A stretch of DNA of 13,854 nt from Clostridiales bacterium (GCA_031289625.1 JAITPB010000095.1:1-13854); one strand, 5' to 3'; shown: positions 1 through 7,373, counted from the stretch's first letter. A program made the numbers and translations. The notes: generated from the letters alone by a model not told the origin.

Positions 1-6
1 GAAGGC

Positions 7-1287
7 ATGACTTCTTTTACCTTGACCATGATCGATAAAGACACCCGCGAGAAAGATTCTTTTTCGGAAACGCTGGATCTTCTGCGGGACCTGATACCCG
101 CGCGTTACCTCAACCGTCCGATTCCTATTTTTTTTCACGGCGCGCTGCTGGCGAGAGTGGAAAGCGGTGTTTTCTCCAACACGGGCGTCACGCTGCAATG
201 CCGCTTTCAATCGGACGCCATCCAATGGCAGAGCGGTGCGAGCGCCCGGCTCATGGACGGCGCGTATCCTGTGCGCGCCAGGAAAAGCCGCGCCTATCCA
301 GTCAATCCAGACGCGGCGCCAGACGGGATTCCGTCCGGGATTCTGGACGGCGCCGATCAGATTCCGCTGGGGCTGCCGCCCTTAGAAGTCCCGTCTGGGA
401 CGCCGATGGAAGCGCGGCCTGCGTATCTGCCATTTGAAAACGAAGGCGCGGCGCTGGCCCGTTTGGATTTTGAGCCAGTGCGGAGCCTGCGGGATCATTT
501 TGTACTCATCCTCAAAGGTTTTACGCAGACTTTTAACCTGGATCAGACGCTGGATACCGCCGATTTATTTGACTTCGCGCAAAAAGGGCAGCAGGTTCTG
601 CCTTTGGGGGACGCCAGCATCGTTCTGGAGGGAATGCAGCGGCAAGGCAGTTATATTGTGCTGGTCGCACACGGAGAAGACGCGGACGGCGGCCGCGTGG
701 AAATTCAAATAGAGGCTGAACTCTTGGCCAGGGATTTGCAAAACGGCGAGGTGTCCATCGCGGGAACATGCGCCTCCAAAAAAGAAGGCGCGGACATTCT
801 GTTTTATATTGGCGCGCAGACAGGCATCCGGCTTACGCCCGATGACATCCAGTTAAAAATCAAGCGGATATCGGTGCAGAACATGGAAGCCGCCGCGCGC
901 ATTGATCTCGCCGCGCTGGAAAACACGCCGTCAGCAAACCTTGAGCAGGCGCGGCTGGCGCTGGAGGACGCGTTTAACCGCAGGCTGGCGTATCAATCCG
1001 GCGAAATCACGCGCAGTGAAATCACTGGGTTTTCCGAAGAAATTTTGTCAGATACGGGTTTGATGGGATCATATACCCCGTCCGCCCTGCCGGGGAAAGC
1101 GCGTTACCAGTCGCAGACCGGCCTGCTGTCAGTAGAAAGGGATCACATCCAGGCCGCTCTGCTGGAAAGATGGGAATGGGAATGCGATGATGATCCGAAA
1201 AGCGCCGGGTTTTTCCGCGCGCACCGTGTCCGGGCCGTGAGGGACGCGGCGGGCGGATGGATCATTCAAAGCGATGAAATTTTGTGA
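7..1287 (+). CDS. Unrecognised 426-residue protein, 5' end uncertain
   Basis: I do not recognise this family. The reading frame is open to the left edge of the window, so the real start may lie upstream; only six bases (GAAGGC) precede the ATG used here and they could be part of a weak ribosome binding site. No signal peptide, membrane segment or catalytic motif is obvious. Residues about 90-140 are rich in proline, glycine and alanine and look like a flexible linker between an N-terminal part and a mixed alpha/beta C-terminal part. Residues about 300-330 are alanine/leucine/glutamate rich and probably helical. Codon use (many GCG and GGC codons) matches the rest of the window, which supports a native gene. 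Its end overlaps the end of the reverse-strand regulator by 22 bp. Function cannot be assigned. Confidence 0.75.
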   Translation: MTSFTLTMIDKDTREKDSFSETLDLLRDLIPARYLNRPIPIFFHGALLARVESGVFSNTGVTLQCRFQSDAIQWQSGASARLMDGAYPVRARKSRAYPVNPDAAPDGIPSGILDGADQIPLGLPPLEVPSGTPMEARPAYLPFENEGAALARLDFEPVRSLRDHFVLILKGFTQTFNLDQTLDTADLFDFAQKGQQVLPLGDASIVLEGMQRQGSYIVLVAHGEDADGGRVEIQIEAELLARDLQNGEVSIAGTCASKKEGADILFYIGAQTGIRLTPDDIQLKIKRISVQNMEAAARIDLAALENTPSANLEQARLALEDAFNRRLAYQSGEITRSEITGFSEEILSDTGLMGSYTPSALPGKARYQSQTGLLSVERDHIQAALLERWEWECDDDPKSAGFFRAHRVRAVRDAAGGWIIQSDEIL

Positions 1288-1790
1288 GAGATGGCTTCCC
1301 ATACTTGCTGGTAATCCATATCCGATACGCGGCGAATCTCCGCCAGGAGAGGCTTCGTCTCCGCGCCTGAAAGTGACCGGCCCATGGCGATGCCGGAAAA
1401 AAGCCGGTGAAACCACAGCACAAACGCTTCTTGTTCCTCATCCTCGAAATTTTCCAGGCAAGCCAGTGTTTGCACAGCAATGTCCAGGATAAACGCGCGG
1501 CGGAGTGCGGGAAGCTGCTGAATCTTTTGGAAAAGAGTTTCCAATTCTTCATCCAGCTGGCGTTCCGCCGCGATTTTTGGGGGATCTGTCAAATCTGTCA
1601 AGCCCAGCAAATAATCCGCGGAACAGCCGAAATAGCCCGCAAGCCGCGCGAGGGTTTCCAAATCAGGCTTTGTCCGTCCGATTTCCCACGCGCGTATCGC
1701 GGCTTCGGTTTTTGTCATGACGGCGGCCAGCTGCACAATGCTGATCTTTTTTTCCATTCTCAAGGCTCGGACCCGTTCTCCAAATTCCAT
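1266..1790 (-). CDS. XRE-family helix-turn-helix transcriptional regulator
   Basis: The N-terminal 65 residues form a classic Cro/C1-type helix-turn-helix: FGERVRALR, then the recognition region around QLAAVMTKTEAAIRAWEIGRTKPDLETL, then the LARLAGYFGCSADYLLGLTD ending typical of this family. The remaining ~105 residues are helical and unassigned; they could be an oligomerisation or sensing domain. I start the protein at the ATG at 1790-1788 (174 residues) because GGGAGG lies seven bases upstream of it. An in-frame ATG at 1805 would put that ribosome binding site inside the coding region and has none of its own. The gene has its own extended -10 promoter with a partial palindrome over it, suggesting autoregulation (inference). 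Its target is unknown; the convergent gene at 7-1287 and divergent hup are the only neighbours. Confidence 0.88.
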   Translation of the reverse strand: MEFGERVRALRMEKKISIVQLAAVMTKTEAAIRAWEIGRTKPDLETLARLAGYFGCSADYLLGLTDLTDPPKIAAERQLDEELETLFQKIQQLPALRRAFILDIAVQTLACLENFEDEEQEAFVLWFHRLFSGIAMGRSLSGAETKPLLAEIRRVSDMDYQQVWEAISHKISSL

Positions 1791-1797
1791 TTCAACG

Positions 1798-1803
1798 CCT
1801 CCC
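1798..1803 (-). promoter_or_regulatory. Ribosome binding site deciding the start of the XRE gene
   Basis: GGGAGG on the reverse strand, seven bases before the ATG at 1790. It overlaps an alternative in-frame ATG at 1803-1805, so the shorter 174-residue protein is the better call. Confidence 0.8.
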
Positions 1804-1821
1804 ATAAGAATACATATTTTG

Positions 1822-1830
1822 ATTATATCA
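1822..1830 (-). promoter_or_regulatory. Extended -10 promoter of the XRE gene, with overlapping partial palindrome
   Basis: Reverse strand reads TGATATAAT: a perfect TATAAT (1822-1827) with the TG of an extended -10. No good -35 is visible at 17 bp; TTCAAA at 15 bp is the best candidate. The surrounding 19 bp (1821-1839) form an imperfect palindrome beginning GATT and ending AATC, a plausible binding site for a dimeric regulator. Confidence 0.6.
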
Positions 1831-1933
1831 TATCAAATCGCCTTTGAATTTCCAGAGCGGGTCAGATATCGCCGATTTTCTCTTTGCGCTGGTAAAACTC
1901 GGGAGATTTTTATGGCTAAATCCTGAATTTGCC

Positions 1934-1962
1934 TTGACAAACGCCATAGAAAAGTTTATAAA
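1934..1962 (+). promoter_or_regulatory. Strong housekeeping promoter of the hup cluster
   Basis: TTGACA at 1934-1939, a 17-bp spacer, and TATAAA at 1957-1962: near-consensus sigma-A. Transcription would start near 1969, giving a leader of about 70 nt before hup. The leader contains a weak hairpin around 1984-2001 (CCTGTA pairing with TACAAGG with one bulge). Confidence 0.85.
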
Positions 1963-2038
1963 TAGTAGGAAGTACGGCGAAAGCCTGTAAATACAAGGTT
2001 TTCAGCAAAAAATGAAGGCTATTTAAGGAGGAATTTGC

Positions 2039-2314
2039 ATGAACAAAACGGAATTGATTGCGGCCATCGCTGTTAAGGCTGACATGAGCAAAAAAGATTC
2101 CGAAAAAGTATTAAAAGCTTTTGAAGACGTAATTACAGAAGAATTGGTCAACGGCGGCAAAGTGCAGTTGGTTGGTTTTGGCACGTTTGACGTGGCTGAT
2201 CGAAAAGCGCGTGAAGGCCGTAACCCGCAAACCGGCGAAACCATGCCGATTCCCGCATCGAGAGCGCCCCGGTTTAAAGTGGGCAAAGCGCTGAAAGACG
2301 CTGTTAATGAATAA
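2039..2314 (+). CDS. hup: HU-family nucleoid-associated DNA-binding protein
   Basis: This is a full-length 91-residue HU protein. It starts MNKTELIAAIAVKADMSKKD, has the hinge VQLVGFGTFDV, the DNA-contacting arm with the invariant GRNPQTGE at residues 60-67 whose proline intercalates into DNA, and the closing APRFKVGKALKDAVN helix. HU dimers bend and compact DNA without strong sequence preference. AAGGAGG at 2025-2031 is ideally placed. It opens a forward cluster with rqcP 38 bp downstream and no terminator between them, an arrangement common in Firmicutes, where it precedes sporulation and division genes. Confidence 0.97.
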   Translation: MNKTELIAAIAVKADMSKKDSEKVLKAFEDVITEELVNGGKVQLVGFGTFDVADRKAREGRNPQTGETMPIPASRAPRFKVGKALKDAVNE

Positions 2315-2352
2315 TCGAATCCTAATATAAAATGTCTGTTTAGGAGGCTGCC

Positions 2353-2598
2353 GTGCGCCTTGATAAGTTTTTAAAAATTTCCCGCGTGATCAAACGGCGG
2401 ACAGTTGCCAACGAAGCCTGTGACGCCGGCCGGGTCAGCCTCAACGGAAAAGTGGCCAGGGCTTCCTCTGAAGTCAAAGCGGGCGACATTGTCGAAATTA
2501 AATTTGGCGGCAGCGCCGTTAAGTTTGAAATCCTTTCCGTGAAGGAGACAGTCAAAAAAGAAGAAGCCTCCGGGCTGTACAGAACGCTCGAAGTGTAA
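2353..2598 (+). CDS. rqcP: RqcP, S4-domain ribosome quality control protein (YabO/Hsp15 family)
   Basis: The 81-residue protein starts with GTG; AGGAGG at 2342-2347 is five bases upstream. It is a single S4 RNA-binding domain: MRLDKFLKISRVIKRRTVANEACDAGRVSLNGK, followed by the beta part KAGDIVEIKF. Members of this family bind the stalled large ribosomal subunit and help RqcH add C-terminal alanine tails (established for the Bacillus homologue). Length and sequence match the family well. Position between hup and yabP is the expected one. It probably shares the hup promoter. Confidence 0.93.
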   Translation: MRLDKFLKISRVIKRRTVANEACDAGRVSLNGKVARASSEVKAGDIVEIKFGGSAVKFEILSVKETVKKEEASGLYRTLEV

Positions 2599-2610
2599 TC
2601 TGTTTTTCTG

Positions 2611-2639
2611 TCATATCTTCTCCCGATGATCGATATAAT
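2611..2639 (+). promoter_or_regulatory. Putative sigma-E-type sporulation promoter of yabP
   Basis: TCATATC at 2611-2617 fits the sigma-E -35 consensus (KMATATT) at six of seven positions. GATATAAT at 2632-2639 fits the -10 consensus (CATACAHT) at six of eight, with a 14-bp spacer. The -10 also contains TATAAT, but no sigma-A -35 is present at 17 bp. yabP is a mother-cell sporulation gene in Bacillus, so this is the expected class of promoter here. Confidence 0.55.
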
Positions 2640-2679
2640 GTATTCATGCACAAAATCGGAAATTGGGATGAGGGATAAC

Positions 2680-2958
2680 ATGGTTGAGGAAAAAAAAAGG
2701 CATACCGTGAGCATCGATCGGCGCGAGGGCGTCAGCGTGACCGGCGTTGTGGACGTGATTTCTTTTGATGAGGAAACCATCATCGCTGAAACGGAAATGG
2801 GCGTTTTGATCGTCAGAGGCGCGAACCTGCATGTGAACAGGCTGCAGCTGGACAGCGGCGAATTGAGTGTAGACGGACATATCAACAGCGCCGCTTATGA
2901 GGACAGCGCCGGTTTCGGCAAAGGGAAGCCCTCATTTTTGAGCAAACTGTTTAAGTGA
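2680..2958 (+). CDS. yabP: Sporulation protein YabP
   Basis: The 92-residue protein belongs to the YabP/YqfC family: HTVSIDRREGVSVTGVVDVISFDEETIIAETEMGVLIVRGANLHVNRLQLDSGELSVDGHI is the typical core, in which a short beta-rich domain carries the G-x-L-x-V/I-x-G-x-x-L-H-V-x-x-L pattern. The family is sporulation specific and co-occurs with YabQ; its exact biochemical role is not known. I choose ATG 2680, which has GAGGG five bases upstream; the frame is open further up (ATG at 2626 and 2668), but those starts overlap the promoter or the binding site and would add residues unlike the family. The C-terminal tail (KPSFLSKLFK) is basic. Confidence 0.92.
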   Translation: MVEEKKRHTVSIDRREGVSVTGVVDVISFDEETIIAETEMGVLIVRGANLHVNRLQLDSGELSVDGHINSAAYEDSAGFGKGKPSFLSKLFK

Positions 2959-2968
2959 GCGGGCGGCC

Positions 2969-3490
2969 ATGATATTATCCATGTCCGATCAAGCCTGCTA
3001 TTTTTTGTGGACAGCGCTTATGGGCGCTGGCGCTGGCCTTGCCTATGATGTTTTCCGGATCCTGCGCAAAACGTTTAAGCATCCGGATTTTTTGACACAA
3101 TTAGAAGATTTGCTTTATTGGGTTTTTGTTTCGGTTCTGCTGTTCTATTTCATTTTGCACAAAAACCATGGGGAAGTCCGCGTCTACGCCATCGTCGGCG
3201 TATTCGCCGGTATGGCTCTTTATTTTGCCTCGATCAGCCGGCTGGTGAGGAAAGCCGCCATCGTGGTCATTGCGTTTTTCGAAAAAATTCTTTTGATTGC
3301 CCTGCGGATACTTTTTTATCCATTCCGGGTTTTGTTTCAACTGTTGAACGTGCCGGCGCGTTTTCTAACAGAACGGGTATTGAACCTGGCCCGCCCCGGA
3401 AAGAAATTCTTGCGAAACACCGGCCGCGCCATCAAAGTAAGAGCGCGCAAAATGAAACGGGATCTGTTCGTTATACAAAAGAAAATTTGA
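2969..3490 (+). CDS. yabQ: Spore cortex biosynthesis membrane protein YabQ
   Basis: The 173-residue membrane protein has about four hydrophobic segments: residues ~8-28, ~46-64, ~70-90 and ~95-125. The N-terminal signature is LWTALMGAGAGLAYDVFRILRK, followed by LEDLLYWVFVSVLLFYFI. YabQ is required for spore cortex formation in Bacillus and localises to the outer forespore membrane (established knowledge). The C-terminal ~45 residues are strongly basic and probably cytoplasmic. The start at 2969 lies 10 bp after yabP and has only a weak upstream GC-rich binding site; an internal ATG at 2981 has none. It is probably co-transcribed with yabP. Confidence 0.9.
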   Translation: MILSMSDQACYFLWTALMGAGAGLAYDVFRILRKTFKHPDFLTQLEDLLYWVFVSVLLFYFILHKNHGEVRVYAIVGVFAGMALYFASISRLVRKAAIVVIAFFEKILLIALRILFYPFRVLFQLLNVPARFLTERVLNLARPGKKFLRNTGRAIKVRARKMKRDLFVIQKKI

Positions 3491-3501
3491 GGGATCATTC
3501 T

Positions 3502-3777
3502 ATGCGGAAATTTCCAACGCCTTATTTCTTTTTCTGGCTCTTTTTGATCGCCGCGTTTGCTGTCATCGTTTCAGCGCAAACGAAAAATCAGTCGCAGTAC
3601 ACGGATCAGACCGTCCGTCTGCAGTGGCGGCTCGGCGAGCTGAATCAGGAGGCGGAGACGCTCTCCAAGCAGATTCAGGACGCCTACAGCGACGAAAATG
3701 TAGAGAAACAGGCGAGAAAATTATTACGTTTGGTGTACCCAGACGAGATCGTGATTTACAATGACGGCCAAGAATGA
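3502..3777 (+). CDS. divIC: DivIC/FtsB-like septum formation initiator
   Basis: This 91-residue protein has a short cytoplasmic N-terminus, one membrane segment (residues ~7-25, FFFWLFLIAAFAVIVSA), a coiled coil (~33-65) and a C-terminal ARKLLRLVYPDEIVIYND segment corresponding to the family's conserved AREKLGLVKPGEIVY-like end. The family forms the FtsL-FtsB/DivIC complex that recruits and activates the septal cell wall synthases. The start is ATG 3502 with GAGGG at 3489-3493 overlapping the yabQ stop. The frame is open further upstream, but that part overlaps yabQ and is not credible. Position after yabQ is conserved in spore formers. The stop codon lies inside the left arm of the terminator. 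Confidence 0.88.
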   Translation: MRKFPTPYFFFWLFLIAAFAVIVSAQTKNQSQYTDQTVRLQWRLGELNQEAETLSKQIQDAYSDENVEKQARKLLRLVYPDEIVIYNDGQE

Positions 3778-3804
3778 CCACCCAATCAACGGGTGGTCAT
3801 TCTT
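3770..3804. terminator. Perfect 14-bp hairpin between two converging operons
   Basis: AAGAATGACCACCC (3770-3783) pairs perfectly with GGGTGGTCATTCTT (3791-3804) around a 7-nt loop. The divIC stop (3775-3777) lies in the left arm and the flippase stop TAA (3806-3804) touches the right arm. Downstream bases on the forward strand are moderately U rich (TTCTTTAT); on the reverse strand the tract is poor. It is most likely a terminator for the divIC side that also blocks read-through from the other side. Confidence 0.8.
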
Positions 3805-5402
3805 TATATCCCCAGCCGGTTCATCAGCGCCGTGACTTTGCCGCCCATCGGGATGGCGCGCAGATCCGAGCGGTTGATGCCTTTCATAAAAAGCATGGCG
3901 ATAAAATAAACGCCGGCGCCGATCAGCACCGCCGCGATGGTGCTGACGGCATTGCGGCGGCAGAGATAATACATTGTGTAATACGTGACATAGCACGTCA
4001 GCCCCATTACCAGCGATCCGATGATCGGTTTAAAAAAAACATTTTTAAAATCAATTGACGCCTGCGTGAACTTCAATAAAAAATATAAGTCAATGCAAGA
4101 GGCTGTTATGTAACAGACGATCGTGCTGACGACGGCGCCGACGATATTAATGGCGGGCTGGCGGATGAGCCAAAAATTCAAAGGAATTTTGATCAGCGCG
4201 CCGCAAATCGCGCCCAACACAGGGATGCGGACTTTGCCGATCCCCTGGAGCATACCCGTGACAATCTGCGCGAGCGCCAGAAAGATCACGCTGGCCGCGC
4301 CCCATTGCAGCAGCAGCCCGCCTTCCGCGTGCCGGGGAAAAAGCATGGCGATGATTTGATCCCCTAAGGCGCTCATGCCAATCGCCGCGGGAATGGAAAC
4401 CATCATGGAAAGCCGGATGCCTTGATTGATCTTTCGGTTGACAGACGCGCGGTCTTTGCGGATCACGGAAGAAGCGACGCTGGGCACAGCGGCTGTGGCC
4501 AGCGCGGTGGATACGCTGACGGGCAAAGTGATCAGCGTCATGTACTTGCCGGAAAGCTGGCCGAATTTTTGCGTGATCTCAAGCGGAGAATAAATGTTCA
4601 GTGATTCCAGGCTGCTGGTGACCATGAACGTGTCAATGATATTTGACATGCTGAAAATCGCCGTGCCCAAGATGATCGGAAAAGCGGTTTGCAGAATTTC
4701 CTTCGCCATTTGACCGCTGGAATGGAATTTGCCTGGATCGGCGTGTTGGAGGCGGCTGCGGAGAACAGGTGAAAACAGGTAATAAACGCCGAGCATCACC
4801 AGAAGGCCAGCCAGCGCGCCTACGCCTGTGCCTGCCGTACCGCCGGCCGCGCCGTACTCGGGGCCTTTTGGGTACAGAAGATAGGCCAGCAGCACGCTGA
4901 ACACGGCGTTAAAAATTTGCTCCACGATCTGCGAAACCGCCGTGGGCACTGTGTTGTTCATGCCTTGAAAATAGCCCCGGTAAACCGCCATGACGCCCAC
5001 GATGAGCAGAGTAGGGGAAAGTGTGAGCAGGGAATAATAGCTTTCAGGATGCCCGACAGCCTTCGCGATCGCGCGCCCGCCGGCGGCCACAATCACCGCC
5101 GACACGAACCCGCCGATCGCCGCGATGAGCAGTGCGACGCGAAACACTCTGTGCGCCTGCCGGTACTGCTTCAAAGCAATGCGCTCGGAAACCATCTTTG
5201 AAATAGCGGCTGGCAGGCCCGCGGAAGACAGCATCAAAAAGAAGACATAGATCTGATAACCCACGTTGTAATAGGCGTTTCCTTGATCTCCAATCAAATT
5301 CGTCAGCGGCAGCCGGTAAAGAAATCCCACAAACCGGACGAGTAAAGTCGCCGCGGCGAGTATGGCCGCTTGCCTGACAAAGGTCGTTTTCCGGAGATCC
5401 AT
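3804..5402 (-). CDS. SpoVB/MurJ-type lipid-linked oligosaccharide flippase (MOP superfamily)
   Basis: This 532-residue integral membrane protein has about 14 hydrophobic segments along its whole length. It starts QAAILAAATLLVRFVGFLYRLPLTNLIG, followed by YYNVGYQIYVFFLMLSSAGLPAAISKMVSE. This is the start of the polysaccharide biosynthesis/SpoVB family within the MOP exporters. Members flip lipid-linked cell wall precursors or polymers across the membrane; SpoVB is needed for spore cortex and YtgP/MurJ for vegetative wall synthesis. Sequence alone does not tell me which role this one has. The ribosome binding site AGGGGGA lies within and just past the typA stop, with only 10 bp between genes, so it is translationally close to typA and probably co-transcribed. 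No sporulation-type promoter is visible directly upstream. Confidence 0.88.
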   Translation of the reverse strand: MDLRKTTFVRQAAILAAATLLVRFVGFLYRLPLTNLIGDQGNAYYNVGYQIYVFFLMLSSAGLPAAISKMVSERIALKQYRQAHRVFRVALLIAAIGGFVSAVIVAAGGRAIAKAVGHPESYYSLLTLSPTLLIVGVMAVYRGYFQGMNNTVPTAVSQIVEQIFNAVFSVLLAYLLYPKGPEYGAAGGTAGTGVGALAGLLVMLGVYYLFSPVLRSRLQHADPGKFHSSGQMAKEILQTAFPIILGTAIFSMSNIIDTFMVTSSLESLNIYSPLEITQKFGQLSGKYMTLITLPVSVSTALATAAVPSVASSVIRKDRASVNRKINQGIRLSMMVSIPAAIGMSALGDQIIAMLFPRHAEGGLLLQWGAASVIFLALAQIVTGMLQGIGKVRIPVLGAICGALIKIPLNFWLIRQPAINIVGAVVSTIVCYITASCIDLYFLLKFTQASIDFKNVFFKPIIGSLVMGLTCYVTYYTMYYLCRRNAVSTIAAVLIGAGVYFIAMLFMKGINRSDLRAIPMGGKVTALMNRLGI

Positions 5403-5412
5403 GATCTTCCCC

Positions 5413-7242
5413 CTAGTTTTTCGCGCGGTTCTGCCGCGCGCGTGTGGTCGCGTCCAGTGTTTTTTTACGTATCCTCAGATGAAGGGGCGTGACTTCCAGC
5501 AGTTCGTCTTCCCCGATGAACTCCAGAGACTGCTCCAAACTTAAAACAGCGGCGGGCGTCAGCCGCAGCGTGTCGTCGGAGCCGGAAGCCCGCATGTTTG
5601 TCAATTGCTTTTTCTTGCAGACATTCACTTCGATATCGCCGCCCCGGGCGTTACGCCCCACCACCATGCCCGTGTAGACCCGTTCTCCCGCCGCGATAAA
5701 CAATTCCCCGCGTTCCTGCGCGTTGTATAAACCGTAAGGGACAGACTCGCCGGCTTCAAAGGCGATGAGCGAGCCTTGCGCGCGCGTCTGAATGTCTCCT
5801 TTGTGCGCTTCAAATTTTTTGAAAACAGAATTCATTATGCCCATGCCTTTGACGTCCGTCAAAAAAAACGATCGGTATCCAATCAGCCCCCTGGCGGGAA
5901 TATCGAAGAGCATACGGACGCTTCCGGCGCTGAAAGGCGCCATGTGCGTCATTTCCCCTCGGCGCGCGCCCAGGCGCTCGATGACGACCCCGCAAAATTC
6001 TTCGGGCACGTCTATTGTCACGGTTTCGATCGGCTCTAGCAACTGTCCGTTTTCCATCCGGGTGATGACGCGCGGTTTGGATACCTGAAATTCGTAACCC
6101 TCGCGCCGCATATTTTCGATCAAAATGGAAAGGTGGAGCTCGCCGCGGCCGGACACTTGAAAGCATTCCGGCGTATCCGTTTCCTCCACGCGCAGACTGA
6201 CGTCCGTGTTCAACTCGCGGAACAGCCGTTCTCTCAAATGCCGGCTGGTGACAAACTTGCCTTCCTGGCCCGCGAGCGGGCTGTCGTTGACCAGAAAGCG
6301 CATGGTCAGCGTAGGCTCTGAAATTTTGCTGAAAGGCAGCGGGGCAGGGGCGTTGACGCCGCAGAGCGTATCGCCGATGTGAATCTCCCCAACGCCGGAA
6401 ATCGCCACGATGGAGCCGAAACGCGATTCAGACGTTTCGACCCGGTTCAACCCTTCAAACTCATACAGCTTGCCGATCTTCGCGCGAACCTGTTTATCCG
6501 GCTCATGCATGTTGACGATCACCATTTCGTCATTGGCGCGGATCGCGCCGTTTTCGATTTTGCCGATGCCGATGCGCCCTAAATATTCGTTATAGTCAAT
6601 CGTCGTAATCAGCGCCTGAAAATCCGCGTCCGGGTCGCCCTGGGGCGCAGGGATAGATTGCAGGATGGCGTCAAAAAGAGGCCGCATGTCTTGCCCCGGC
6701 GCGTTCAATTCCACAAACGCAACGCCGGTTTTTGCCGAGGCGTAGACAAACGGCGCGTCGATCTGCGTGTCGGAGGCGTCCAATTCCAAAAAAAGTTCCA
6801 GCACTTCGTCTACTACATCGGCCGGCCGCGCGTCTGGCCGATCCATTTTATTGACGCACACAATCACGGGTAAATTCAGTTCCAGGGCGTTTTTGAGTAC
6901 GAATTTCGTCTGCGGCATGGGGCCTTCAAAGGCGTCCACCACGAGAATCACACCGTCCACCATTTTCAGCACCCGTTCCACCTCGCCGCCAAAATCCGCG
7001 TGGCCGGGCGTGTCAATAATATTGATTTTGATATTTTGATAAAACACGGCTGTATTTTTGGCCAGTATCGTAATGCCCCGTTCCCGCTCTAAGTCATTGG
7101 AATCCATGACGCGCTCGCGCACGATTTGGTTTTGGCGGAACGCGCCGCTCTGTTTCAGCAATTCATCCACCAAAGTGGTCTTGCCATGATCTACATGCGC
7201 GATGATGGCCACATTCCGTATGTCAGTTCTTTCCTGCTTCAC
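5413..7242 (-). CDS. typA: Ribosome-associated GTPase TypA/BipA
   Basis: The 609-residue translational GTPase shows all G motifs: AHVDHGKT (residues 15-22), RERGIT (53-58), DTPGHADFGGEVER (77-90) and NKMD (131-134). EF-G-like domains III and V follow, and a TypA-specific C-terminal domain includes RGLIGYRS and NARGGDIEVNVCKKKQLTNMRASG. BipA binds the ribosome and supports 50S assembly and growth under cold and other stress. I place the start at GTG 7242, giving the usual family length (VKQERTDIRN...). A TTG at 7278 would add 12 residues encoded in an AT-rich repeat and has no ribosome binding site; GAGAG lies about seven bases before the GTG. A csp gene lies upstream, separated by a terminator, so typA should have its own promoter, which I cannot place with confidence. 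Confidence 0.95.
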   Translation of the reverse strand: MKQERTDIRNVAIIAHVDHGKTTLVDELLKQSGAFRQNQIVRERVMDSNDLERERGITILAKNTAVFYQNIKINIIDTPGHADFGGEVERVLKMVDGVILVVDAFEGPMPQTKFVLKNALELNLPVIVCVNKMDRPDARPADVVDEVLELFLELDASDTQIDAPFVYASAKTGVAFVELNAPGQDMRPLFDAILQSIPAPQGDPDADFQALITTIDYNEYLGRIGIGKIENGAIRANDEMVIVNMHEPDKQVRAKIGKLYEFEGLNRVETSESRFGSIVAISGVGEIHIGDTLCGVNAPAPLPFSKISEPTLTMRFLVNDSPLAGQEGKFVTSRHLRERLFRELNTDVSLRVEETDTPECFQVSGRGELHLSILIENMRREGYEFQVSKPRVITRMENGQLLEPIETVTIDVPEEFCGVVIERLGARRGEMTHMAPFSAGSVRMLFDIPARGLIGYRSFFLTDVKGMGIMNSVFKKFEAHKGDIQTRAQGSLIAFEAGESVPYGLYNAQERGELFIAAGERVYTGMVVGRNARGGDIEVNVCKKKQLTNMRASGSDDTLRLTPAAVLSLEQSLEFIGEDELLEVTPLHLRIRKKTLDATTRARQNRAKN

Positions 7243-7257
7243 AAAATTTCTCTCGCT

Positions 7258-7316
7258 TTCAAAAAGAGGTTTTAACAAAAGGGCTTTAATAAAAGGGCTT
7301 AAATAAAAGAGGCTTC
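7258..7316. repeat. Degenerate AT-rich tandem repeat upstream of typA
   Basis: Four successive units of 13-15 bp follow one pattern, T-T-x-A-A-x-AAAAG-A/G-GG-C/T: TTCAAAAAGAGGT, TTTTAACAAAAGGGC, TTTAATAAAAGGGC and TTAAATAAAAGAGGC. They are followed by the start of a fifth that merges into the poly-A of the csp terminator. They sit exactly in the typA leader or promoter region. Confidence 0.7.
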
Positions 7317-7346
7317 AAAAAAAAAACCGCCGCAATTGAGCAGCAG
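7317..7346 (-). terminator. Intrinsic terminator of the csp gene
   Basis: On the reverse strand CTGCTGC (7346-7340) pairs with GCGGCGG (7333-7327), including two G-U pairs, around a 6-nt loop. Ten T residues (7326-7317) follow directly. It lies 28 bp after the csp stop codon. Confidence 0.85.
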
Positions 7347-7373
7347 TCTTTTCTGGCTTGGTTATTTTCCTGA

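Noticed and set aside
2340..2885. Reverse-strand open frame of 181 codons
   Set aside because: It is the shadow of rqcP and yabP, both clear forward genes; composition is typical of antisense translation.
3118..3501. Upstream extension of the divIC frame to 219 residues
   Set aside because: The extension lies inside yabQ in another frame; the ATG at 3502 has a good binding site and gives the expected protein length.
7243..7278. TTG start giving a 621-residue TypA
   Set aside because: No ribosome binding site, the extra residues come from the AT-rich repeat, and the GTG start gives the family length.
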